Part shown: in pieces, positions 55,313-64,000 of the stretch
How the letters are laid out: every line of letters begins with the position of its first letter
Position numbering within the stretch: position 1 is the first letter of the stretch
DNA from: Microbacterium terrae
Lineage (GTDB): Bacteria; Actinomycetota; Actinomycetes; Actinomycetales; Microbacteriaceae
Direction of reading: 5' to 3'
DNA: 64,000 nt
Assembly (NCBI RefSeq): GCF_017831975.1
Contig: NZ_JAFDSS010000001.1
Location: forward strand, 1,116,001-1,180,000
Made by a program: the position numbers and the translations under genes
The notes under the pieces: generated by a model
Told to the model about the DNA's origin: nothing
What the model saw: only the letters and a program-made list of their open reading frames with translations
Database searches by the model: none

Positions 55313-55858
55313 TCACTTCTTCGCGGCGCGCTCCACGAGTGCGATCAGGGCGTCCATCGCGGCGCCCTGCGGCACCGGTCCGGGGATCGACCCGCCCGAG
55401 AGAGCGTTGTTGAAGTACAGCCCGTCGCTCACCAGCATGACGAGGTCGAGCGCCGTCTCATCCTTGGCGTGGGGTCGCAGCGCGTCCGCCCACTGCTCGC
55501 GCACGCCCCGAAGCGCCTCGCCCGCGCCGGCGCGCCCCGCCTGAGCCAGGCGCGAGGTCGACAGGATGGCGCGGTCGAGCGGGTCGTTCTGCATGACCGA
55601 CGTGCGCAGGAAGTAGGCGATCGGCCCCTCGGGCGACGCCGCCATCTCTGCGAGGTCGTCGGCCACCAGTGTCCGCAGCCGCTCGAGCACGCCTTCCTCG
55701 AGCGCATCCTTCGATCCGAAGTGGTAGAGCAGGCCGCCCTTGGAGACCCCGGCGGCGCGCGCGGTGGCGTCCATCGTCGCGGCGCGCTCACCGTCGTCGA
55801 TGAGGATCGCCTCGAACGCGTCGAGCACCTTCTCTCGGGCGAGGGGAGGGCGGCTCAT
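55313..55858 (-). CDS. TetR-family transcriptional regulator
   Basis: A 181-residue repressor with an N-terminal HTH (VLDAFEAILIDDGERAATMD, then AARAAGVSKGGLLYHFGSKDAL) and a helical ligand domain. It is divergent from the 14-helix exporter at 55935 and shares a 76-base control region with it, the classic TetR/exporter arrangement. It ends seven bases from serA in convergent orientation. Confidence 0.9.
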   Translation of the reverse strand: MSRPPLAREKVLDAFEAILIDDGERAATMDATARAAGVSKGGLLYHFGSKDALEEGVLERLRTLVADDLAEMAASPEGPIAYFLRTSVMQNDPLDRAILSTSRLAQAGRAGAGEALRGVREQWADALRPHAKDETALDLVMLVSDGLYFNNALSGGSIPGPVPQGAAMDALIALVERAAKK

Positions 55859-55895
55859 GTCGTCGATGGTATCGACCGGGCGGGTGGCATCCTGA

Positions 55896-55915
55896 TACTA
55901 TACCGGCTGGACGGT
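55896..55915. promoter_or_regulatory. divergent promoter/operator of TetR and MFS genes
   Basis: TACTAT (55896-55901) is a plausible -10 box for the exporter and its complement (TATAGT) for the regulator. ACCG-N6-CGGT (55902-55915) is a short inverted repeat abutting it. Confidence 0.5.
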
Positions 55916-55934
55916 TAAGAAATTGGAGTTCAGA

Positions 55935-57485
55935 ATGACCACCGCACTCACCCCCGTGATCGCCGACCAGCGCGCCGGGCGCGTCGGCTGGCGCGGCTGG
56001 GCGGCGTTGGTCGTGCTCATGCTCCCGGTGCTGCTCGTCTCGGTCGACAACACCGTGCTGAGCTTCGCGCTCCCCGCGATCGCGCTCGATCTCGAGCCGA
56101 CCAGCGCCCAGCAGCTGTGGATCATCGACGCCTACCCCCTCGTGCTGGCAGGACTGCTGGTCACGATGGGCACGCTGGGCGACCGCTTCGGACGACGACG
56201 GATGCTCGTGATCGGCGCCACCGGCTTCGCTGCGGTGTCGGTGTTCGCGGCCTTCGCGCCGAGCGCCGAGTGGCTCATCGTCGCGCGCGCGGCCATGGGC
56301 GTGTTCGGGGCGATGCTGATGCCGTCGACCCTGTCGCTGCTGCGGAGCGTCTTCACCGACCGCGACCAGCGGCGCCTCGCGATCGCCGTCTGGGCGTCGA
56401 TGTTCTCCGCGGGCGCCGCGCTCGGCCCCATCGTCGGGGGCATGCTCCTCGAGCACTTCGCGTGGGGATCGGTGTTCCTGATGTCGGTGCCGGTGCTGAT
56501 CCCGCTCCTGATCCTCGCTCCGTTCCTGCTGCCCGAGAGTCGCGACCCGAAGCCGGGCCGGATCGATCCCGTGAGCATCCTGCTCTCGATGGCGACCCTC
56601 GTGCCCGTCGTCTACGGCATCAAGGAGGCGGCGGTGCACGGCATCGGCCTCCTGCCCGCGGCGCTGTTCGCGGTGGGCCTCGTCTGCGGCATCCTGTTCG
56701 TCCGCCGGCAGCTCGCCCGTCCGGAGCCCATGCTCGACATGCGGCTCTTCCGTCGGGGCACCTTCAGCGGCGCGCTGGCGGTGAACCTCCTGAGCGTGAT
56801 CGCGCTCGTCGGGTTCCTGTTCTTCGTGTCGCAGCATCTGCAGCTCGTCCTCGGCTTCTCCGCGATGCAGTCCGGGTTCGCGCTCGTGCCGGGACTCGCC
56901 GCGATGATCGTCGCCGGGCTCGCCGTCGTGCCGATCGCGAAGCGGGTGTCGGCGCGCGTCGTGGTGCCCGTGGCGCTGCTGTTCTCGCTCGCCGGCTACC
57001 TGATGGTCGCCGTCACGGCCACGAGCGGCGACGTCGCGCTGCTCGTGCTGGCCTTCCTGCTGGTCGGCACCGGGATCGGCGCTGCCGAGACGGTCTCGAA
57101 CGAACTCGTGCTCGCGAGCGCGCCGCCGGCGAAGGCCGGCGCGGCGAGTGCGGTCTCGGAGACCGCGTACGAACTGGGCGCGGTGCTCGGCACGACGTTG
57201 CTCGGTGGCCTGCTGACCGCGCAGTACCGCGCGCAGCTGGTCGTTCCGGTCGGGGTGGAGGCGGCGGTGGCGGATGCCGCGCGCGAGACGCTGGCGGGCG
57301 CGATGCACGCCGCCGAGGCCCTGAGCCCGGCGCTCGCGCAGGCCCTCAGTGACGCCGCGGCGACGGCGTTCGAGTCGGGCGTCGTTGTGACCGCGTGTAT
57401 CGGCGCGGTGCTCGTCGTGATCGCCGGAGTCGTCGCGGCCGTTACCCTGGGAGGGTCCCGCACCGTGTCCGCGCCGGAGCACTGA
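55935..57485 (+). CDS. MFS drug-efflux transporter, DHA2 family (14 helices)
   Basis: A 516-residue membrane protein with about 14 hydrophobic helices. [20 protein letters not shown] is the DHA2 helix 1 signature (D-x-T-V-x-x-x-A-x-P), followed by [18 protein letters not shown] (loop 2-3) and [18 protein letters not shown] (motif C of antiporters). It exports drugs or quaternary compounds with proton exchange. ATG 55935 follows GGAG; a TTG at 55923 is in frame but less likely. Control by the divergent TetR is likely. Confidence 0.9.
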   Translation: MTTALTPVIADQRAGRVGWRGWAALVVLMLPVLLVSVDNTVLSFALPAIALDLEPTSAQQLWIIDAYPLVLAGLLVTMGTLGDRFGRRRMLVIGATGFAAVSVFAAFAPSAEWLIVARAAMGVFGAMLMPSTLSLLRSVFTDRDQRRLAIAVWASMFSAGAALGPIVGGMLLEHFAWGSVFLMSVPVLIPLLILAPFLLPESRDPKPGRIDPVSILLSMATLVPVVYGIKEAAVHGIGLLPAALFAVGLVCGILFVRRQLARPEPMLDMRLFRRGTFSGALAVNLLSVIALVGFLFFVSQHLQLVLGFSAMQSGFALVPGLAAMIVAGLAVVPIAKRVSARVVVPVALLFSLAGYLMVAVTATSGDVALLVLAFLLVGTGIGAAETVSNELVLASAPPAKAGAASAVSETAYELGAVLGTTLLGGLLTAQYRAQLVVPVGVEAAVADAARETLAGAMHAAEALSPALAQALSDAAATAFESGVVVTACIGAVLVVIAGVVAAVTLGGSRTVSAPEH

Positions 57486-57525
57486 TCCCGCGGCCGGGCG
57501 TCACCCCCTGAGCACGAGGAGTGCG

Positions 57526-58593
57526 ATGTCGCGCGCGCATGAGTCCACGGTCGCGAAGCTGGCCGTCATCCCCGGAGACGGCATCGGCCCCGAGGTGGTC
57601 GCCGAGGCGGAGAAGGTTCTGGATGCCGCGACCGCCGGCACCGGCATCCGCTTCGACAAGACCCGGTTCTCGCTCGGCGCGGCGCGCTACCTCGAGACCG
57701 GTGACACCCTCACCGATGACGACCTCGCCGCGATCGCCGCGCACGACGCGATCCTGCTCGGCGCCGTCGGGGGAGTGCCGGGCGACCCGCGCCTGAAGAA
57801 CGCCAACATCGAGCGCGGACTGCTGTTGCGCCTGCGCTTCGCACTCGACCACTACGTGAACCTGCGGCCGTCCAAGCTCTACCCGGGCGTCCCGGGCCCC
57901 CTCGCCGCCCCCGGCGACATCGATTTCGTCGTGGTGCGCGAGGGCACCGAGGGCCCGTACGTCGGCAACGGCGGATCGATCCGCACCGGCACGCCGCAGG
58001 AGGTCGCCAACGAGACGTCGGTGAACACGGCCTTCGGCGTCGAGCGTGTCGTCCGCTATGCGTTCGACCTCGCCGAGCGCCGGTCGAAGAAGCTCACCCT
58101 CGTGCACAAGACGAACGTGCTCGTGCACGCCGGCGGCATCTATCAGCGGGTCGTGGACGCCGTTGCGCAGGAGCACCCGGAAGTGGCCGTAGACTACCTG
58201 CACGTCGACGCGGCAACCATCTTCCTGGTCACGAACCCGGGCCGATTCGACGTGATCGTCACCGACAACCTCTTCGGAGACATCCTGACTGACCTGGCCG
58301 GCGCCGTCACCGGTGGCATCGGCCTCGCCGCTTCGGGCAACATCAACCCCGACGGCGCGTTCCCCTCGATGTTCGAGCCCGTGCACGGGTCGGCGCCCGA
58401 CATCGCAGGACAGCAGAAGGCCGACCCCACGGCCGCGATCCTCTCGGTCGCCCTGCTGCTCGATCACCTCGGGCTGCAGGACCAGGCCCAGCGCGTCACC
58501 CGCGCGGTAGAAGACGACATCGCGGAGCGTGACGGCGCCTCCCGCACCACCGCACAGATCGGCGACGCGATCGCCGGCCGGCTCCAGGCGTAA
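57526..58593 (+). CDS. leuB: 3-isopropylmalate dehydrogenase
   Basis: A 355-residue enzyme of leucine synthesis. It shows [60 protein letters not shown], the catalytic Lys in [10 protein letters not shown], and the metal and NAD site in [19 protein letters not shown] and [20 protein letters not shown] lies five bases before the ATG. ilvE follows in the same orientation after 49 bases. Confidence 0.96.
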   Translation: MSRAHESTVAKLAVIPGDGIGPEVVAEAEKVLDAATAGTGIRFDKTRFSLGAARYLETGDTLTDDDLAAIAAHDAILLGAVGGVPGDPRLKNANIERGLLLRLRFALDHYVNLRPSKLYPGVPGPLAAPGDIDFVVVREGTEGPYVGNGGSIRTGTPQEVANETSVNTAFGVERVVRYAFDLAERRSKKLTLVHKTNVLVHAGGIYQRVVDAVAQEHPEVAVDYLHVDAATIFLVTNPGRFDVIVTDNLFGDILTDLAGAVTGGIGLAASGNINPDGAFPSMFEPVHGSAPDIAGQQKADPTAAILSVALLLDHLGLQDQAQRVTRAVEDDIAERDGASRTTAQIGDAIAGRLQA

Positions 58594-58642
58594 CCTGGGG
58601 CAGAAGCCCGCGCGCCGCCCAACCCAGCCAGGACGTGATGAC

Positions 58643-59746
58643 ATGACCCTCCTCGACTCCGCCGACACCGATCTCGCCCCGCTCGAGTTCGCCGTCACCC
58701 GCAACCTCGCCGCGAAGTCGGCCGCCCAGCGCGAGGAGATCCTCGCGAACCCGGGCTTCGGCACGAGCTTCACCGACCACATGGTCGACATCTGCTGGTC
58801 CGCCGGCGGCGGCTGGCACCGCCCGCGCGTGCAGCCGTACGGGCCGATCGCGCTCGACCCGGCAGCCGCGGTGCTCCACTACGGCCAGGAGATCTTCGAG
58901 GGCATCAAGGCCTACCGTCACGCCGACGGCTCGGTGCACACCTTCCGCCCCGACCAGAACGGTCTGCGCCTCCAGCGCTCGGCACGACGCCTGGCGCTGC
59001 CGGAGCTGCCGGTGTCGTACTTCGTGCAGTCGCTGCGCGAGCTCGTCGCCGTCGACGGCGCCTGGGTGCCGTCGGGCGCCGATCAGAGCCTGTACCTGCG
59101 ACCCTTCATGTTCGCCAAGGAAGCGTTCCTGGGTGTGCGCCCGGCGAAGAAGGTGGCGTACTACGTCATCGCCTCTCCCGCCGGCGCCTACTTCACCGGC
59201 GGCGTGAAGCCGGTGTCGATCTGGCTGAGCGAGGACTACGCGCGCGCCGGCAAGGGCGGCACGGGTGCGGCCAAGACCGGCGGCAACTACGCGTCGAGCC
59301 TGCTGCCGCAGTCGGAGGCGTACGACAGCGGCTGCGACCAGGTGGTGTTCCTCGATCAGGACGGAAACGTCGAGGAGCTCGGCGGCATGAACGTGATCTT
59401 CGTCCACAAGGACGGCACGATCGTGACCCCGCAGTCCGACTCGATCCTCGAGGGCATCACGCGCGACTCGATCCTGCAGCTCGCGCGCGACCGCGGGCAC
59501 ACGGTGGAGTCCCGTCCGGTGACGCTCGCCGAGTGGCGCGACGGCGTCGCATCCGGTGACATCGTCGAGGTGTTCGCCTGCGGAACCGCCGCCGTCGTCA
59601 CCCCCATCGGCGTGCTCAAGGGCAAGGACTTCCTCGACGAGCAGCCGATCGGCGAGCTCGCGCTGTCGCTGCGCGAGGAGCTCACCGACATCCAGTACGG
59701 GCGTCGCGACGACAAGCACGGCTGGCTCGTCCGCCTCGACGCCTGA
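58643..59746 (+). CDS. ilvE: branched-chain amino acid aminotransferase
   Basis: A 367-residue fold-type IV aminotransferase, the last step of Val, Ile and Leu synthesis. It shows LHYGQEIFEGIKAYRH, LYLRPFMFA, the PLP Lys in AKTGGNYASSLLPQ, EELGGMNVIFV, ITRDSILQLA and VFACGTAAVVTPIG. ATG 58643 was chosen; upstream codons overlap leuB. Confidence 0.95.
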   Translation: MTLLDSADTDLAPLEFAVTRNLAAKSAAQREEILANPGFGTSFTDHMVDICWSAGGGWHRPRVQPYGPIALDPAAAVLHYGQEIFEGIKAYRHADGSVHTFRPDQNGLRLQRSARRLALPELPVSYFVQSLRELVAVDGAWVPSGADQSLYLRPFMFAKEAFLGVRPAKKVAYYVIASPAGAYFTGGVKPVSIWLSEDYARAGKGGTGAAKTGGNYASSLLPQSEAYDSGCDQVVFLDQDGNVEELGGMNVIFVHKDGTIVTPQSDSILEGITRDSILQLARDRGHTVESRPVTLAEWRDGVASGDIVEVFACGTAAVVTPIGVLKGKDFLDEQPIGELALSLREELTDIQYGRRDDKHGWLVRLDA

Positions 59747-59755
59747 TCCCTGCCA

Positions 59756-59814
59756 TTCGTCTCCGTCGAACCGCCGGAGGTCACTGCGGAGACCCACGGT
59801 TCGACGGAGACGAA
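59756..59814 (+). terminator. long perfect hairpin after ilvE
   Basis: An 18-bp perfect inverted repeat (59756-59773 with 59797-59814) with a 23-base loop that holds a small inner stem GGTC/GACC. It lies nine bases after the ilvE stop and just before the promoter of the next gene. Terminator is the simplest reading; a dispersed repeat is the alternative. Confidence 0.7.
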
Positions 59815-59838
59815 ACGGGCGCGGGATAGGGTGAGCGG

Positions 59839-60609
59839 GTGAGGATCGCCCGCTTCAGCCACCAGGACGCCATCAAGTACGGAATCGTCGACGGCGGTGA
59901 TCTGGTCGTCCTCGCGGGCGACCCGATGTTCGCCGGCTTCGACACGACCGGCGAGCGGGTGCCGCTCGCCGACGTCGCGCTGCTCGCCCCGGTGATCCCG
60001 CGCTCGAAGGTCGTCTGCGTCGGGCGGAACTACCGCGATCACGCGGCCGAGCTCGGCAACGACGTTCCGGATGCTCCGATGCTGTTCTTCAAGCCGAACA
60101 CGTCGGTGATCGGCCCGAACGACGCCGTCGTGCTGCCGCACGGCTCCGAGTTCATCAGCTTCGAAGGCGAGCTCGCCGCTGTCATCGGCCGGATCGCAAA
60201 GAACGTGCCCGCGGAACGCGCCCTCGACTACGTGTTCGGGTACACGATCGCCAACGACCTCACGGCGCGCGATTGGCAGAAGACCGACGGACAGTGGGCC
60301 CGCGCCAAGGGGTTCGACACGTCGTGTCCGCTCGGACCGGCGATCGAGACCGAATTCGATCTCGACGGCGGCGCGACCATCACCACGCGGCTCAACGGCG
60401 AAGTCCGTCAGCAGGGTCCGATCAGCGACATGATCTTCTCCCTCGCCGACGTGATCGCGTACGCCTCGGCGGCCTTCACGCTGCTTCCCGGAGACGTCAT
60501 CCTCACCGGCACACCGGCGGGCGTCGGCCAGATCGCGGCCGGAGACGTCGTCGAGGTGGAGATCTCCGGGCTCGGCATCCTCCGCAACCCCGCCCGCGAC
60601 GCCGCGTGA
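59839..60609 (+). CDS. fumarylacetoacetate hydrolase-family protein
   Basis: A 256-residue FAH-fold protein with the metal-binding set [10 protein letters not shown] (E-x-E), [13 protein letters not shown] (D) and the conserved [26 protein letters not shown] and [10 protein letters not shown]. Members hydrolyse acylpyruvates or isomerise and decarboxylate catechol-pathway products. GTG 59839 is six bases after TAGGGT (59827-59832), a leaderless start. The MFS gene follows after seven bases. Confidence 0.88.
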   Translation: MRIARFSHQDAIKYGIVDGGDLVVLAGDPMFAGFDTTGERVPLADVALLAPVIPRSKVVCVGRNYRDHAAELGNDVPDAPMLFFKPNTSVIGPNDAVVLPHGSEFISFEGELAAVIGRIAKNVPAERALDYVFGYTIANDLTARDWQKTDGQWARAKGFDTSCPLGPAIETEFDLDGGATITTRLNGEVRQQGPISDMIFSLADVIAYASAAFTLLPGDVILTGTPAGVGQIAAGDVVEVEISGLGILRNPARDAA

Positions 60610-60616
60610 CCAGCAC

Positions 60617-61891
60617 GTGACCGCCGCGCCGCCGCCCGTCGCCGTCGATCCGGCGGCGGTCGCGAGCGTCCAGCGGCGCACCGTGTGGGTGCTCTCGCTC
60701 GGTCAGGTGCTCGGCGGGCTCGGATTCGGCGCGACGCTGTCGCTCGGAGCCGTGCTTGCTGCAGAGATCTCGGGCAACGACTCGCTGTCGGGCCTCGCCG
60801 CGGCATCCCTCACCTTCGGCACCGCTCTGACGGCCATCCCGCTCGCGCGCCTGGCGCGCACGCGCGGACGGCGACTCGCTCTCACGTCGGGGATGGTTCT
60901 CGCGCTCATCGGCGTGGCGCTCGTCGTGTTCGCCGTGAGCATCGGGGCTTTCCCGCTGCTGCTCGTATCGTTCCTGCTCGTCGGCGCGGGGCAAGCGGCG
61001 AACCTGCAGTCGCGGTTCGCCGCGGTCGACCTCGCCACCGACACGACGCGCGGGCGCGACCTCTCGATCGTGGTGTGGGCGACGACGATCGGCGCGGTGC
61101 TCGGACCCAACCTGACCGGTCCGGGCGAAGCGCTCGGAGACCTGGTCGGCATGCCGCCGCTCACCGGGCCGTACCTGTTCACCGTGGTCGCGCAGCTGCT
61201 CGCCATCGCGCTGTACCTCACGATGCTCCGCCCCGACCCGCTGGTGCTCGCGCAGCAGGTGGTCGCATCGGCGCCCCGCACGGGGGAGCAGATCGCCAAA
61301 CCCGATCACGCGACCGCCGCGCGCTACGCGGTGTTCGCGATCGCGGCCGCCCACGGCACGATGGTGTCGATCATGGCGATGACGCCGGTGCACCTGACGC
61401 ACATCATGCACGGCTCCGCCGACGCGGCGACGCTGACGGTCATCGGGCTCACGATCAGCCTCCACATCGCGGGCATGTACGCACTCGCGCCGGTGTTCGG
61501 CATCCTCGCCGACCGGCTCGGGCGTGTTCCGACGATCCTGGTGGGACAGGTGCTTCTGGTCGCCGCGCTGCTGACCGCGTCGTTCGGTCAGGAGTCGACT
61601 GTCGCGGTCACCGTCGCCCTCGTGCTGCTCGGACTGGGCTGGAGCGCATCGACCGTCGCCGGCTCGACGCTGCTGACGGAGGCGTCGTCCGAGGAACGAC
61701 GCACCCGGCGCCAGGGCATGAGCGACTTCACGATGAGCATGGTCGGCGCCGTGGGTGCGGTGCTCGCCGGGATCGTCCTCGGCTGGATCGGCTACGGCGG
61801 ACTCGCTCTCGTGGTGTCGGCACTCGTCATCGCCACGATGCTGCTCTCGCCGCTCGGGCGTGTGGCGCAGGGGCTGAGGTCCGGCGTCTGA
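60617..61891 (+). CDS. MFS transporter
   Basis: A 424-residue membrane protein with about 12 helices; LARLARTRGRRLALTSGMVLAL is the loop 2-3 region and LADRLGRVPTILVGQVLLV the equivalent in the second half. GTG 60617 is seven bases after the FAH-family gene, so they form one transcript. Substrate unknown; import of the hydrolase substrate or efflux are both possible. Confidence 0.87.
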   Translation: MTAAPPPVAVDPAAVASVQRRTVWVLSLGQVLGGLGFGATLSLGAVLAAEISGNDSLSGLAAASLTFGTALTAIPLARLARTRGRRLALTSGMVLALIGVALVVFAVSIGAFPLLLVSFLLVGAGQAANLQSRFAAVDLATDTTRGRDLSIVVWATTIGAVLGPNLTGPGEALGDLVGMPPLTGPYLFTVVAQLLAIALYLTMLRPDPLVLAQQVVASAPRTGEQIAKPDHATAARYAVFAIAAAHGTMVSIMAMTPVHLTHIMHGSADAATLTVIGLTISLHIAGMYALAPVFGILADRLGRVPTILVGQVLLVAALLTASFGQESTVAVTVALVLLGLGWSASTVAGSTLLTEASSEERRTRRQGMSDFTMSMVGAVGAVLAGIVLGWIGYGGLALVVSALVIATMLLSPLGRVAQGLRSGV

Positions 61892-61914
61892 CGGCCGGTC
61901 GGCAGACCGCGGGA

Positions 61915-62976
61915 TCAGCGCAGCGCCGCGAGCGCGGCGTCGACGTCGGCTTCGTCGTTGAACAGGTGGAACGCGATGCGCGCCCGCCCGGCACGGCCCG
62001 AGGCTGCCAGTCCCGCCGCGGACAGGCGGGCGAGGTCGCCTCCGGCGAGGTCGTCCCAGGTGACGATCGCGGACGGGCGGACCGGCTCGGTGAGCCCGAA
62101 ACCATCACGGAATCTGCTCGCCAGCGCGGTGGTGTGCGCGTGCACCTCGGCGATGTCGGTCGCGGCGAAGAGCGCGAGGGCCGGCGCGGCGCCGACGAAC
62201 GCCTGCCATGCCGGCGAGACGTCGAATCGACGGGCGTCGGACGCGAGCGACGCCTCGCCGCCGTAGCACGACGACCAGGGGTCGGCGCCCGCGTACCAGC
62301 CGGCGTGCACCGGGGTGAGCGTGGCGGCGAGCGACTCCGACACGGTGAGGAACGCCACTCCGCGCGGGGAGCACAGCCACTTGTATGCGTGGCAGACGAC
62401 GGCGTCGAACATCGTGGCGTCGATCGGCAGCCAGCCGACAGCCTGGGTCGCGTCGCAGAACGTGCGGGCGTCGTGGTGCGATGCGGCGGCTGCGACCGCG
62501 CCGAGGTCGGCGACCTCTCCCGTGGCCGACTGCACCGCCGAGAACGACACGAGCGCGGTGTCGGGCCTGATCGCCTCCGCGAGACCGGCGAGGGGCGCGG
62601 TGCGCACGCGGAGCCCGCGGCCGGCGTGCACGAACGGCAGCACGATCGATGAGAAGTCGCCGGCCGGCACGAGCACCTCGGCGCAGTGGGGGAGCGATGC
62701 GGCGATGAGCGAGGCCGCGACGGATGCCTGCGAAGCGATGGCGACCCGGTCGGGTGCGGCGCCGACGAGTGCCGCGAACAGCCCGCGCGATCGCTCCACG
62801 GCATCGCTGTATGTCGTGATGTCGATGCGCCCGGCGCCGGCGGCGTCGAGATCCGCCCGCACCGCCTCGCGCGACGCGCGCGGCGGGATGCCCGTCGTGC
62901 ACGCTGCCAGGTACCCGCGCCCTCCGTCGAACTCGGCGCGGGCGGCGTCGAGGGAGAGGGCGGCGGTTGCGGGCAT
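61915..62976 (-). CDS. class V aminotransferase-family PLP enzyme
   Basis: A 353-residue fold-type I enzyme. FCDATQAVGWLPID supplies the PLP-binding Asp and following Gln, and the Schiff-base Lys is in VVCHAYKWLCSPRG. Members include cysteine desulfurases, kynureninases and epimerases; the Cys loop of desulfurases was not seen. CAGGCT is six bases before the ATG, a possible leaderless -10. It is divergent from the LysR gene, its likely regulator. Confidence 0.85.
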   Translation of the reverse strand: MPATAALSLDAARAEFDGGRGYLAACTTGIPPRASREAVRADLDAAGAGRIDITTYSDAVERSRGLFAALVGAAPDRVAIASQASVAASLIAASLPHCAEVLVPAGDFSSIVLPFVHAGRGLRVRTAPLAGLAEAIRPDTALVSFSAVQSATGEVADLGAVAAAASHHDARTFCDATQAVGWLPIDATMFDAVVCHAYKWLCSPRGVAFLTVSESLAATLTPVHAGWYAGADPWSSCYGGEASLASDARRFDVSPAWQAFVGAAPALALFAATDIAEVHAHTTALASRFRDGFGLTEPVRPSAIVTWDDLAGGDLARLSAAGLAASGRAGRARIAFHLFNDEADVDAALAALR

Positions 62977-63033
62977 GCATCCAGCCTGCGCTCATCGATC
63001 TCTTCCGTCTACGGCAGGTGTCGTATGCAACCG

Positions 63034-63051
63034 ATAACTCTGCGTTATGTT
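63034..63051 (+). promoter_or_regulatory. LysR box overlapping the lysR-type gene promoter
   Basis: ATAAC-N5-GTTAT (63034-63048) is a perfect T-N11-A LysR box. TATGTT (63046-63051) overlaps it and is six bases before GTG 63058, so the box can serve for autorepression and for control of the divergent gene. Confidence 0.65.
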
Positions 63052-63057
63052 TTCAGG

Positions 63058-64000
63058 GTGCCCAGCGACACCGCGCCGCCGTTCGACGCATCCGACCTCC
63101 GCGTGATCAAGGCGATCGCCGACACCGGCTCGATCACCTCGGCAGCCGCGCGTCTCGGCTTCAGCCAGCCCGCGGTGAGCCAGCAGCTCAGACGCCTCGA
63201 GACCAGGATCGGCGTGGCAGTGGTGGAGCGGGCCGGTCGGACGGTGCGGCTCACCGAGGCCGGTCGCGTGCTGGCGCGTCACGCCTCCGCGGTCGCGACG
63301 GCGCTGGATGCCGCGGCCGCCGAGTTGGCGGAGCTGAGCGGACTGCACGCGGCACGCGTGCGGCTGGTCGCGTTCCCCTCCGCCTCGCCCACGCTGGTGC
63401 CCCGGCTGCTCGCCGACCTCGCCCACCGGCATCCGGGCATCTCGGTAACGTACGTCGAGGCGGAGCCGCCCGAGGCTGTCGAGGCGGTGCGGGAGGACCG
63501 CGCCGACATCGCCCTCACCTTCAGCTACCCGGGCGATCGCGACGACCCGCACGGGCTCAGCGCCCGCGGGCTCGACGTGAGCACGGTCGGGTCGGACGAC
63601 CTGCTCGTCGTGCTGCCTGTCGATCACCACGCGGCAGACGCCGCGGAGGTGTCGGTCGCCGGCCTCGCCGACGAGGAGTGGATCGCCGGATGCCCGCGCT
63701 GTCGCGGTCACCTGCTCGAGCTGTGCGGCCGCGCCGGGTTCTCGCCGCGCATCGCCTTCGAGACCGACAACGTCGTCGCCGTCGAGAGTCTCGTCGCCCA
63801 GGGGATCGGGGTGGCGACGCTCCCGCGCATGGCGGCCGAGTCGTTCCCGACGCTTCCCGGGGTGGCTTTTGCGCCGTTGCCGCGCTCCGATGCGCGCACG
63901 CTCCACTCCGTCACCGCGCGCGGGGCCGACCGCGTGCCCGCGGTGCGCGTCACGCTCGGGGCGATCGCGCGGCTGCTCGCACCCGTGGCGGAAGTCGCCC
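63058..64000 (+). CDS. LysR-family transcriptional regulator (3' end beyond the window)
   Basis: An open frame of 314 codons without stop to the window end. The N-terminal HTH reads FDASDLRVIKAIADTGSITS, AAARLGFSQPAVSQQLRRLE and the wing VERAGRTVRLTEAGRVLARH. The ligand domain has RLVAFPSASPTLVPRLLADL, then the second subdomain. Only the last few residues can be missing, since LysR proteins are about 300-320 long. GTG 63058 is a leaderless start. It probably regulates the divergent aminotransferase. Confidence 0.9.
   Translation, partial: MPSDTAPPFDASDLRVIKAIADTGSITSAAARLGFSQPAVSQQLRRLETRIGVAVVERAGRTVRLTEAGRVLARHASAVATALDAAAAELAELSGLHAARVRLVAFPSASPTLVPRLLADLAHRHPGISVTYVEAEPPEAVEAVREDRADIALTFSYPGDRDDPHGLSARGLDVSTVGSDDLLVVLPVDHHAADAAEVSVAGLADEEWIAGCPRCRGHLLELCGRAGFSPRIAFETDNVVAVESLVAQGIGVATLPRMAAESFPTLPGVAFAPLPRSDARTLHSVTARGADRVPAVRVTLGAIARLLAPVAEVA

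Overview
The window is high-GC actinobacterial chromosome, most likely from a Microbacterium-like member of the Microbacteriaceae. The indications are the strong preference for G or C at third codon positions, GTG starts, many leaderless promoters (a TANNNT box 6-8 bases before the start codon), a DUF222/HNH protein, and the gene families present. No phage, plasmid, insertion sequence or CRISPR array was seen.

Layout. 119-489 is tmRNA with a strong terminator. 605-2818 holds a small conserved protein and an ECF-type sigma factor with a single-pass partner. 2881-9048 is a methyltransferase / glycosyltransferase / hydrolase operon divergent from a very large LuxR-type regulator. 9159-12188 has a DksA-type zinc finger protein, an NAD-dependent epimerase with a strong operator palindrome, and a DUF222/HNH protein. 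12276-16924 (minus strand) runs hisN - lipoprotein - cyclase-fold protein - yaeQ - amine oxidase - broken HAD hydrolase. tRNA-Lys(CTT) lies at 17018-17090. 17166-18823 is a MarR/efflux pair.

19013-31122 is a dense catabolic block with mostly overlapping start and stop codons. It holds a complete LIV-type ABC importer, an acyl-CoA ligase, TetR, a 3-hydroxybutyrate dehydrogenase-like SDR, an alpha/beta hydrolase, a divergent IclR, both subunits of a 3-oxoacid CoA-transferase, and a thiolase. Together the enzymes could take 3-hydroxybutyrate or acetoacetate (or related 3-oxoacids) to acetyl-CoA. otsA-otsB (trehalose) follows.

33771-38912 is ilvD-ilvB-ilvN-ilvC. serA (53702), leuB (57526) and ilvE (58643) resume the amino-acid theme, so 39001-53569 looks like material set into a branched-chain/serine biosynthesis region. 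Its core is two paralogous proteins of about 1400 residues (39733-43926 and 48057-52286), each a SARP-type DNA-binding/BTAD region, a STAND NTPase, one transmembrane helix and a C-terminal propeller-like region. Each is divergent from a small gene. The two promoter regions are built to one plan: TTGACG-N17-CACACT-N6-ATG on the regulator side, and three direct copies of GRRTAYCG at the same offsets. A secreted lamin-tail/metallophosphoesterase lies between them. This pair is the best candidate for an undescribed regulatory system here.

The end (59839-64000) has a fumarylacetoacetate hydrolase-family protein, an MFS exporter, a class V aminotransferase-like protein, and a divergent LysR regulator running off the window.
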